A DNA stretch of 49,396 nucleotides from an uncultured Treponema sp. GTDB lineage: Bacteria > Spirochaetota > Spirochaetia > Treponematales > Treponemataceae. Positions 1-6,464 of the stretch are shown piece after piece. The position numbers and the translations under genes were made by a program. Below the pieces are notes generated by a model, which saw nothing but the letters and a program-made list of their open reading frames with translations, searched no databases and was not told the origin of the DNA. Position 1 is the stretch's first letter, and each line of letters begins with the position of its first letter. The stretch covers positions 1 through 49,396 of the forward strand of contig NZ_CAMCEC010000019.1 in the NCBI RefSeq assembly GCF_945873775.1, in the 5' to 3' direction.

Positions 1-82
1 ATTTGGTTTTTCTTGGTGAACTATCTGTGGTTAATTCAGGCGAACTCTAATAGCGGTTATAACTTATGCAAATATAGGAATA

Positions 83-796
83 TTGATAAATAAATATAGC
101 GTTTCAAAATTTGAATCTCTTATGATTTATTTATGTTTGTTTTATCTTACTGACTTAAGCACGATAAGACAGGCTGTAGCCGTTTCTTTTGTGTTTTATG
201 GATTCAAATATATTGAGCAAAGAAAAATATTTAAATACTTTTTGATTTGTATTGTATCAATTCTCTTCCATAAATCAGCTGCAATAGCTTTGCTTTTTTA
301 TCCTTTATATTATGCAAAGCCTATGACAACAATGCTTGCTGTCATAGGAATATATGTCGGAATGAAAGTCGTTCTTCCAAAAATCCTTGGAAGTATTTTG
401 CCGATTTTTCTTATGTATCTTGAAAAAGGCGGCATAAAAGATTCCAGCGGAAGTTTTCAGAGGCTTGTTTACTTGATTCTTTTTTTATATGCCCTTGTAT
501 TTCATAGAAAAAATTCTTCTGGGTTTGTTAATATCTGTGCTGTTGGCGTGATTCTCCCTTTTGTTTTGGGCGGACACACAGGCGGACGTTTAGCTCAGTA
601 TTTTTTGATTTATTATTGTCTTCTGATTCCTGAGTGTAATAAACGCTTTAACATTAACTACAGAATTCTTTTTATGATTCCTTTTTATGCGTACTTCTTT
701 ATGTATTTAATAGTTTCTGTAACTGCAAACCACAGCAATGAATACGTGCCGTTTAGGTGGTACTTTTTTGAAGACCTAAATCAAAATTTGATGTAA
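83..796 (+). CDS. EpsG-like polysaccharide polymerase, 5' end missing or broken
   Basis: This is a multi-spanning membrane protein of 237 residues from a TTG codon. It resembles the C-terminal two thirds of the EpsG/Wzy-type repeat-unit polymerases, which join lipid-linked oligosaccharides in the inner membrane. The visible family-like features are the sequence STIRQAVAVSFVFYG (about residues 29-43), an IRQ-A motif, then LFHKSAAIALLFYP and several further hydrophobic helices. Family members usually run to about 350 residues, so roughly 100 are missing. The same frame stays open back to base 35 and adds the plausible membrane sequence TLIAVITYANIGIL, but it has stops at bases 17-19 and 32-34. 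Frame 1 from base 1 encodes the hydrophobic IWFFLVNYLWLIQAN, so a frameshift near bases 35-48 is likely. The next gene follows after 12 bases, which suggests one operon. The family assignment is inference. Confidence 0.55.
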   Translation: MINKYSVSKFESLMIYLCLFYLTDLSTIRQAVAVSFVFYGFKYIEQRKIFKYFLICIVSILFHKSAAIALLFYPLYYAKPMTTMLAVIGIYVGMKVVLPKILGSILPIFLMYLEKGGIKDSSGSFQRLVYLILFLYALVFHRKNSSGFVNICAVGVILPFVLGGHTGGRLAQYFLIYYCLLIPECNKRFNINYRILFMIPFYAYFFMYLIVSVTANHSNEYVPFRWYFFEDLNQNLM

Positions 797-808
797 TGGA
801 GATTTTTC

Positions 809-1084
809 ATGAAAATTAGTTACTGTATATTGGCCTATAACGATCCGGAACTTCTTTCAAGAACTGTAAAGAAATTGGATGGACCAGACGTTGATTTTTT
901 TATCCATGTCCAAAAATCAGTTGACGCGAGTCCTTTTAAGGCTCTGATTCCTGAACACTGCTTTATAGATGACGATGAGCGTATTGAAACTATTTGGGGC
1001 GATATTACTTGTGTAGAAGCTTCTATTTTGCTGATGAAAAAAGTTTTAGAGAAAAATAGAAAAACTCCGTGGGGGGGTACATAA
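809..1084 (+). pseudogene. Core-2/I-branching GT14-like glycosyltransferase, N-terminal fragment (frameshifted)
   Basis: The 91 residues begin MKISYCILAYNDPELLSRTV and continue with DFFIHVQKSVDASPF, the typical opening of the Branch family (GT14, beta-1,6-N-acetylglucosaminyltransferase-like proteins also found in bacterial capsule loci). Translation ends at TAA just after a run of seven G (1071-1077). The missing remainder is encoded directly downstream in the -1 frame. A G8 or G5 tract would restore one protein of about 320 residues. Alternatively, the zero-frame heptamer G-GGG-GGT fits the X-XXY-YYZ pattern for -1 ribosomal slippage. The gene starts 12 bases after the polymerase gene with an in-cluster ribosome site (gga). 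It is either phase-variable and currently off, or newly broken, or a homopolymer sequencing error. Confidence 0.65.
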
Positions 1085-1767
1085 TACTAGCATCTGGGTC
1101 TGATTATCCAATAAAATCAAACAAATATATAAAGGAATATCTTTATAAAAAATATCCGACAAATTTTTTTGCTTTTTTGAGTTTTGACGAACTTGAAACT
1201 TATGGTAAAAAATTTAAAAAAATGTGTCTTTCAAATAGAAATAATTATTGGCTGTCATTTCTGCATACTAAATTTAAATTAGAGATAAAACCATTCTGCT
1301 TTATTCGTCCTAGATGTTTTAAAGGACAAAGAGTACCAATAAAAGAAATAATTAAAAGATTACCTGAAATTTTTGGTTTCTTTTTTCATGTAAAAAAAAT
1401 TAAAAATTTGAAATTGAACTGGTGTACATCTGAAACCTGGATGGAACTTACATATTCAACTGTGGATAAACTTCTCATCTATATAGATAAGAATCCATAC
1501 ATTTTTGAAATTGGAAAATATATTCATAATCCTGAAGAAATTTTATTACAAACGATAATTAATACAATTGAAAAAGAAATCCCTAGAAAAGACTATCTTG
1601 TTAATTGTGAACAACGGCTTAGAAAGAATGGCTCATTAGAAATAACTGATGATGATAGAGAATTTGTGATTAAAAAAATGAGTGAGAATGATTGGCTTTA
1701 TATGAGAAAATTTAGCTCTGTAAATAAAAACATATTGGATTTTATAGATAAGGAAATAGAAAAATGA
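1069..1767 (+). pseudogene. GT14-like glycosyltransferase, C-terminal fragment of the preceding gene
   Basis: This frame opens within the G7 tract (GTG at 1069) and reads GGYIILASGSDYPIKSN, which matches the conserved 'illSG-DYPIks' segment of the Branch/GT14 family. It therefore directly continues the 809-1084 fragment. Further family-like features are WCTSETWMEL (about residues 118-127) and the PEEILLQTIINT segment that follows the usual 'p-E-yf-qT' position. Its stop codon overlaps the next gene's ATG by four bases (ATGA at 1764-1767), so the two are translationally coupled. The stretch is very AT-rich, unlike 2941-3250. I see no good independent ribosome site for this fragment, which supports one frameshifted gene. 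The product, if restored, would be a cytoplasmic-face sugar transferase acting on a surface glycan. The acceptor is unknown. Confidence 0.65.
1071..1077 (+). repeat. G7 homopolymer tract at the GT14 frameshift
   Basis: Seven consecutive G lie inside coding sequence of an AT-rich gene, exactly where the reading frame breaks. A gain of one G or a loss of two rejoins the frames. Poly-G tracts are known slipped-strand switch sites in treponemes and other host-associated bacteria. Switching here is inference. Confidence 0.8.
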
Positions 1768-2873
1768 AAATTACAGTTTTATATTTAGGAAAATCGGGGG
1801 GAGGCTGTGTTTACACTTATGAGATGGTTCGCCATCTTTTGGAGCAAAAAGTGGAAATTCAGCTTATTCTTTCAACTTTGATTGAAAACAAGATCGACTT
1901 TGATAATTTAAATAACAAAGAAAATCTGAACCTGATTTTTACACCGACATATAAAAATGGAAAGGATTTTGTTTTAAAAAGTCTGAATATTCTCAAATTT
2001 ATAAAAATTGGAAACAGAATAGACTCATTTTCACCTGACTGGATTTACATACCTATGATTTCTATTTGGGCAAGAATGATTTTGCCTTCTGTAAACAAAA
2101 AAACAAAAGTTATAACAACAATCCATGATGTTTCCATGCATTTGGGTGAGAAAAATTCCTTAATTGATAGATTCAACGATTATATTATAAGACACTCACA
2201 TAAAATTGTTACTCTTTCCGAAAGATTTATACCTTTGATTTCTGAAAAATATGTTCTTAATACAAAACAGATTTGCTGGATAAGGCACGGAAATTATAAT
2301 TATTACAGGTCAGTAAATTTCCAAAATAAAAATTCAATAACAAAAAGGATTCTTTTTTTCGGAAGAATCCATGAATATAAGGGAATTTCTGTTCTCCTTG
2401 ATGCAATGACTATAATAAAGGAAAAAGATCCGGATATTGTGCTGAACATTGTTGGAAAAGGAAAATTTTCAGATTCTGATAATGAGAAAATAAATTGGCT
2501 TGGAAAATCTTGCAATGTTGTAAATAAATATATCCCGAACGAAGAGATTTACAGATATTTTGAGGATATTGATTTTGTTGTAGTTCCTTATATAGAGGCT
2601 TCCCAGTCCGGTGTTGTAATGCTTGCGTATTCGTTTTCAAAACCTGTTATTGTTACAAATGTAGGCGGATTGCCAGAACAGGTATTTGAAGATACAGGAA
2701 TTATTATTCAACCAAATGACAAAAATGCTCTTGCTGATTCGATTCTAAAAATGTATGAAGAACCGCAAAAGATTCCTGAAATGGGAAAAGCCGCAGAAGA
2801 AAAAAATGAAACTATTTTCTCGTGGAAAACATCAGCAAACAAATTACTTAAGTTTTTAGAAACTGATTTCTAA
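1764..2873 (+). CDS. Family 4 glycosyltransferase (GT-B fold)
   Basis: A complete 369-residue retaining GT4 transferase, expected to add a sugar from a nucleotide donor to a growing surface polysaccharide at the inner face of the membrane. The N-terminal half opens MKITVLYLGKSGGG (a glycine loop). The C-terminal half shows RILFFGRIHEYKGISVLLDA (about residues 192-211), the first strand of the GT4 donor-binding domain. It is followed by VVPYIEASQSGVVMLAYSF, a variant of the EX7E region in which the second Glu is replaced, as in many EASQSGVV-type members. PVIVTNVGGLPEQV then follows. The start ATG overlaps the stop of the preceding gene (ATGA). A G6 tract (1796-1801) lies in codons 11-13, so slippage would abolish the protein. 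It is the only intact transferase in this cluster. Donor and acceptor cannot be read from the sequence. Confidence 0.85.
   Translation: MKITVLYLGKSGGGCVYTYEMVRHLLEQKVEIQLILSTLIENKIDFDNLNNKENLNLIFTPTYKNGKDFVLKSLNILKFIKIGNRIDSFSPDWIYIPMISIWARMILPSVNKKTKVITTIHDVSMHLGEKNSLIDRFNDYIIRHSHKIVTLSERFIPLISEKYVLNTKQICWIRHGNYNYYRSVNFQNKNSITKRILFFGRIHEYKGISVLLDAMTIIKEKDPDIVLNIVGKGKFSDSDNEKINWLGKSCNVVNKYIPNEEIYRYFEDIDFVVVPYIEASQSGVVMLAYSFSKPVIVTNVGGLPEQVFEDTGIIIQPNDKNALADSILKMYEEPQKIPEMGKAAEEKNETIFSWKTSANKLLKFLETDF
1796..1801 (+). repeat. G6 tract near the 5' end of the GT4 gene
   Basis: Six G encode the glycine loop of the transferase. The tract is in frame here. Insertion or deletion would truncate the protein after about a dozen residues. 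It is the second of three poly-G tracts in neighbouring transferase genes. Confidence 0.6.
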
Positions 2874-2929
2874 TTCGTTCGTTTATTTCAATTCATATAA
2901 AAAATCTTTTACATAACATTCTTCTCAAA

Positions 2930-3433
2930 ATGAGGCTAACCATGGATAAAAATAATTCGTATCAACGTAAAGTCCTTTTCCTGTCCAACACCGCCAACTT
3001 CTCCAAGTTCAACCGGCCCTTCATGCGGTGGTTCCGGGAGCAGGGCTGGCAGGTGGATTACTGTTCCGCAGGGGAGGAGCAGGTTGCCGACTGCGACAGG
3101 CAGTTTGCCATCAGCATTGCCCGGACTCCCTTCAGCCTCAAGAATCTTCGGGGACTGCGGCAGCTGAGGGGAATTTTAGCTAGCGGGAACTACCAGATTC
3201 TCCACTGTCACACCCCCATGGGCGGTGTCCTGGGGCGGCTGGCGGCTAAAAAGCTCTGGAAACAGCACAAAATCAAGGTTATTTACACTGCGCACGGATT
3301 CCATTTTTACAAAGGTGCGCCGGTCTTGAACTGGCTTTTGTATTATCCAATGGAAAAATGGCTTTCGCACTGCACTGATGTGATTGTAACAATAAACGAG
3401 GAAGACTATGAACGGGCAAAAAAATCATTCTGA
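2930..3433 (+). pseudogene. GT4 glycosyltransferase, N-terminal half (split gene)
   Basis: The 167 residues cover the N-terminal acceptor domain of an EpsD/CapM-like GT4 transferase: KVLFLSNTANFSKFNRPFM, then ILHCHTPMGGVLGRLAAKK and VIYTAHGFHFYKGAP, ending in VIVTINEEDYERAKKSF. The frame stops at TGA (3431-3433) just after an A7 tract. The matching C-terminal domain begins in the +1 frame, so removing one A rebuilds one protein of about 380 residues. Codons up to about 3250 are strongly GC-biased (my hand counts over 3001-3240 give about 60% GC), whereas the end of the gene drops to about 40%. It is therefore a mosaic, probably acquired by recombination. Either ATG 2930 or ATG 2942 could be the start. 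No clear ribosome site decides it. Confidence 0.7.
3418..3424 (+). repeat. A7 tract at the split of the GT4 gene
   Basis: Seven A separate the two frames of one GT4 gene; A6 would fuse them (ERAKNHSEIFKIDGVGVN). Canonical -1 ribosomal slippage would not restore the frame, because a +1 shift is required. Slipped-strand variation, transcriptional slippage, decay or a sequencing error remain possible. Confidence 0.6.
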
Positions 3434-4075
3434 GATTTTCAAGATCGACGGCGTTGGAGTAAACCTTTCAAGATTTCATCCTTGCTCTCTGGAAGAAAAA
3501 AATGCGCTGAGAACGGAGCTTGGATATTCTGAAAAGGATTTTATCATCACGGTTGTTGCGGAACTGAACAAAAACAAGAACCAGATTATGCTTGTGAGGT
3601 CTGTTCCAGAGCTTGCAAAAATCATTCCGAATCTGAAAATTCTTCTGATTGGAAAAGAGACTCTTCCGATTGTGCGCGAATTTGTCCAGAAAGAAAACCT
3701 TGAAAAATACGTGGAATTCTTAGGCTACAGGCGCGATGTCGAAAAACTCACGATGATGAGCGACGTGGCGTTTTCCGCAAGTCTTCGGGAAGGGCTTCCT
3801 GTAAACATCATCGAGGCAATGGCGTGTAGTTTGCCAGTTGTTGTAAGCGACAACCGTGGACACCGTTCGCTGATAAAAGACAAGGAAACAGGCTTTATTT
3901 TCAGCCCGAAATCAGAAAAGAAAATGACAGATGCGATTATTCTTCTGTATAAAAATCCTTTGCTGCGTGAGGAAATGGGCAGGCGGAATGTTGAGGAAGC
4001 GAAGAGATATTCCGTTGATATTGCAGTGGAGAAAATGGCAGGAATATACAACGAGGTCATTTCTGAAAATGTCGT

Positions 4076-4083
4076 GGGGGGGG
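4076..4083 (+). repeat. G8 tract at the 3' end of GT4 cassette A
   Basis: Eight consecutive G, the longest G run noticed in the window, lie five codons before the stop and 57 bases upstream of the next open frame. Length change alters only the protein tail, or the spacing to the next gene. Confidence 0.8.
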
Positions 4084-4140
4084 CAACTGTAGAGTAGTTT
4101 TGCAGTTCTGCTTGCCTTCATTCTTGAATGTGGAGGCTGC

Positions 4141-4800
4141 GTGATGAAAAAACATGCTCAGGTTTTCATGATGGACGGAGTGGGAATAAACCTTGAAAAA
4201 TTCAAGGCTGTTTCTCCTAAAGAAAAACTTACGCTCCGCTCAAAATACAAATACGATTCCGATGATTTCATAATCCTCTACATTGCTGAATTCATTCCGC
4301 GGAAAGACCACGGTTTTTTCATAAAAAACATTCCGGAGCTGAAAAAGCGGATTCCGAATCTGAAAGTCATAATGCCAGGACGAGGCGTTCAGCTGAAAGA
4401 AATGAAAATTCTTGCCGTGAATCTTGAGGTTGAAGACATAATCTGGTTTCCCGGCTACAGAAAAGACATAAATCTGCTGTGTGCGATTTCTGACCTTTAC
4501 GTTACGACAAGTCGGCAGGAAGGTCTTCCAATCAGCGTGATTGAGGCGATGGCGAGTGGTCTTCCGATTGTGGCAAGTCGTATACGTGGTCAGACCGATG
4601 CCGTTGCTCCAGGACGGAACGGAGAACTTTATCAGCTGGATAACAACGCTGACTTTGTTGAAAAGATTGTGGTTCTTTATAAAAATTCCGAGCTTCGAAC
4701 AGAAATGGGAAAGAGCAACATAGAAGATTCTAGAAAATATTCAGTTGACATTGCGGTAAGGAAGATGGCTGAGATTTATGGGGAGTGTATGAAAGGGTAA
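4141..4800 (+). CDS. GT4 glycosyltransferase, C-terminal half only (cassette B)
   Basis: The 219 residues form only the donor-binding domain of a GT4 transferase: MDGVGINLEKF, FIILYIAEFIPRKDH, then WFPGYRKDINLLCAISDLYV. The EX7E pair is E127-GLPISVI-E135, followed by GLPIVASRIRGQTDAV. It is paralogous to cassette A, with the same order of motifs and nearly the same ending, SVDIAVRKMAEIYGE. Similarity starts at KKHAQVF, the place where cassette A joins its N-terminal half, and again at an A-run (A6, 4147-4152). No acceptor domain is found upstream in any frame, because a TAG at 4090-4092 blocks this frame. GGAGG-like sequence (ggaggc) precedes GTG 4141/ATG 4144. By itself it is unlikely to be an active transferase. 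It may be a duplication remnant or a recombination donor for the upstream gene. Confidence 0.7.
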   Translation: MMKKHAQVFMMDGVGINLEKFKAVSPKEKLTLRSKYKYDSDDFIILYIAEFIPRKDHGFFIKNIPELKKRIPNLKVIMPGRGVQLKEMKILAVNLEVEDIIWFPGYRKDINLLCAISDLYVTTSRQEGLPISVIEAMASGLPIVASRIRGQTDAVAPGRNGELYQLDNNADFVEKIVVLYKNSELRTEMGKSNIEDSRKYSVDIAVRKMAEIYGECMKG

Positions 4801-5102
4801 ACTGTATTTTCTTATTATATAAAATATATTCAGTTTTTAAAAATAAAAAAAGGTAGAGTTATAGGATATATAAAATTTCTGATTATTCTGTTGTGCAATT
4901 AGAAAATATGAAAAAAAATTATCCAGATGGTATATATGTTTGGTTTTTATGGACTATAGATTACAAGACTTATTTTTATCTTTTGTGATGTGCTTTTTAT
5001 TTGTCATAGCAAGTCTATGATTTATTTTATCATAAACTTACTATTTTGGGAATTTACAGAAAGACTTTCACAGAAACATTATGTTTAGGATTGATGTTTA
5101 TA
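4801..5102. other. AT-rich spacer with a short decayed reading frame
   Basis: About 300 bases of very AT-rich sequence lie between convergent genes. One plus-strand frame (ATG 4908 to TGA 4986-4988, 26 codons) reads MKKNYPDGIYVWFLWTIDYK and stays open upstream to about 4852 without a start. Its composition looks protein-like, so it may be the tail of a lost gene. I see no ribosome site, no clear terminator and no RNA gene. Confidence 0.3.
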
Positions 5103-6140
5103 TTAAAGTCCTTTTATAATCATATCACTATCAAACTGTTTATTGAAAACATTTAAGTTTATCCAATTTTTTATTTTATCATATTTTGTTAATTCCTTTG
5201 TTTCAAATCCACAGTATTCAAGAATATTTTTAATTGTCGGGTTTTCATAAACTGATTTGTTATCCTCATAATAAAAAGGAAACCAAATCTGATTTTTATT
5301 TTTATCTTCTAAAATCAATTTGAAAACAATTGTTTGTCCAATACTATATGATTTCAAGAAGTAACCATTCTGAATGGCTTCTTCATCTGAACGTATAAAA
5401 CTTATTGAATAAGGATTAGGCATAAAGTCTTTGTATTGGTTTAATATTTCAACGATATTTTGTTCAAAAATGAAACTGTCATCCTGAACAAGAATTAATT
5501 TGCCATCTTGTGTAAAAAATTTTAGTCTCGTTTTATTTTCGATATTGTCTTCAAGACTGGAGTTTCTGTTTATAGAAAGAATCCATTTTCCATTTATTTT
5601 ATTGTATTCAATTATTTTAGAATTGATTTTTCCCTCAGAATTATCTATACCAAGGTCTTCAAGTATTTGTACTGATCCGGATGCTCCAGTTCCGCAATAG
5701 CCACACTTGCAGCCGCTTAACCACATTTCATTGTATGTTCCTTTTATTATCATATAAGGAACGTCTATTCGATAAAGGTTCCGACCATACAAATCTTCTG
5801 ATTTTTCATAATTTCCATCATGTATAGCATCTATAGCATTTGCATAGATTGTAATTCTATAAATTTCACCTATTTCACTTTTATGATTTTTGTAAAATTC
5901 CAGGGATCTCGATGTTATTTCTGCTAAATCTTTCAGTTTCTTACTATGAAAAACATCCTTGTTCATGTATTCTTCAATGTCCTGCCGCAAAATAATCAGC
6001 CCACCATTCGACTGTTTTTTGCAGTGAATTTTATTCTCAGCTATTAAAACAGAAAGCCGTTGCTTTGAAACACCTAATATTTCTGATGCTTCTGATGCTG
6101 TTAAAATATCTTTTGTAATTTCTTCATTAATGTAACTCAT
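5103..6140 (-). CDS. HTH-domain protein of unknown function with a CxCGYC cluster
   Basis: A 345-residue protein. Residues 13-58 (LTASEASEILGVSKQRLSVL, then GGLIILRQDIEEYM) fit the excisionase/MerR-like HTH_17 fold that reads DNA. The remaining 280 residues match no family I recognise. They contain a compact cysteine-glycine motif, GCKCGYCGTGASGS (143-156; C144, C146, C149), which could bind a metal or a phosphate. A beta-rich region follows, with no membrane segment. It stands alone between a decayed polysaccharide cluster and a HicB remnant in AT-rich DNA, as accessory genes often do. A textbook sigma-70 promoter lies so close to the ATG that the mRNA should be leaderless. Possible roles are a regulator with a sensor domain or part of a defence module; neither is shown by the sequence. 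Confidence 0.75.
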   Translation of the reverse strand: MSYINEEITKDILTASEASEILGVSKQRLSVLIAENKIHCKKQSNGGLIILRQDIEEYMNKDVFHSKKLKDLAEITSRSLEFYKNHKSEIGEIYRITIYANAIDAIHDGNYEKSEDLYGRNLYRIDVPYMIIKGTYNEMWLSGCKCGYCGTGASGSVQILEDLGIDNSEGKINSKIIEYNKINGKWILSINRNSSLEDNIENKTRLKFFTQDGKLILVQDDSFIFEQNIVEILNQYKDFMPNPYSISFIRSDEEAIQNGYFLKSYSIGQTIVFKLILEDKNKNQIWFPFYYEDNKSVYENPTIKNILEYCGFETKELTKYDKIKNWINLNVFNKQFDSDMIIKGL

Positions 6141-6146
6141 GTGATA

Positions 6147-6175
6147 AATATAATGTTAAAATAGACAAATGTCAA
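6147..6175 (-). promoter_or_regulatory. Sigma-70 promoter of the HTH gene, predicted leaderless
   Basis: Reading on the minus strand, TTGACA (6175-6170) is followed by a 17-base spacer and TATATT (6152-6147). Six bases then separate it from the ATG at 6140. The start of transcription should coincide with the start codon, leaving no ribosome site. Confidence 0.75.
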
Positions 6176-6273
6176 TTTCAACTTAATTGCATTTTGTTCA
6201 AAAATGATTCAAAGAACAATTCTTGTCATTTCGTTTTCCGCATGTTAATATTGTTGAAAACAGAAGGTTAAAA

Positions 6274-6402
6274 ATGACATTAAGGGTTGTATTGGAATAC
6301 GACGACGTTGTTAATTCTTGGGCGGCATATTGCCCGGAGCTTCCTGGAATAAATTCATGCGGAGCGACTTTGGAAGAGGCTTCTACTGTAAATTTGCAAT
6401 AG
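6274..6402 (+). pseudogene. HicB-like antitoxin, truncated remnant
   Basis: ATG 6274 has an aagg-type ribosome site and encodes 42 residues: MTLRVVLEYDDVVNSWAAYC, then PELPGINSCGATLEEAS, followed by TAG. This is the N-terminal fold of HicB-type antitoxins (a partial RNase H-like fold with the 'PELPG-S-GAT-EEA' signature). The usual helix after EEA is cut off. The +1 frame continues with AIDYQPDNDIFGIKKNF, so a frameshift near 6395 probably broke the gene. No HicA toxin gene, normally about 60-80 residues, is adjacent on either strand. It may instead be a solitary HicB-like protein, but the short length argues for decay. Confidence 0.6.
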
Positions 6403-6464
6403 ATTATCAGCCCGATAATGACATTTTTGGCATCAAAAAAAATTTTATCCAATTTTTCAGTTGG

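Larger units (their letters stand above)
3408..4097 (+). pseudogene. GT4 glycosyltransferase, C-terminal donor-binding half (cassette A)
   Basis: The 229-residue frame from ATG 3408 contains the second Rossmann-like domain of a GT4 enzyme: IDGVGVNLSRF, FIITVVAELNKNKNQ, then EFLGYRRDVEKLTMMSDV. The catalytic EX7E pair follows in E128-GLPVNII-E136, and after it PVVVSDNRGHRSLI. It lacks the acceptor domain, which lies upstream in another frame (2930-3433). Real translation would begin as the continuation of that gene rather than at 3408. The last codons run through a G8 tract (4076-4083), so tract length changes the tail: G8 ends in GATVE, G9 would run about 15 residues further to a TGA at 4142-4144. 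The ending SVDIAVEKMAGIYNEV is closely repeated in the next gene, which marks the two as paralogues. Confidence 0.7.

Noticed and set aside
3416..3433. Programmed -1 frameshift at the A7 of the split GT4 gene
   Set aside because: The downstream domain lies in the +1 frame, which -1 slippage cannot reach.
4093..4143. Fusion of GT4 cassettes A and B through G8 length change
   Set aside because: The frame of cassette B has a stop at 4090-4092, and neither other frame joins it for any tract length.
6198..6452. Minus-strand frame opposite the HicB remnant as a gene
   Set aside because: It lies opposite the recognisable HicB-like sequence and shows no family pattern.
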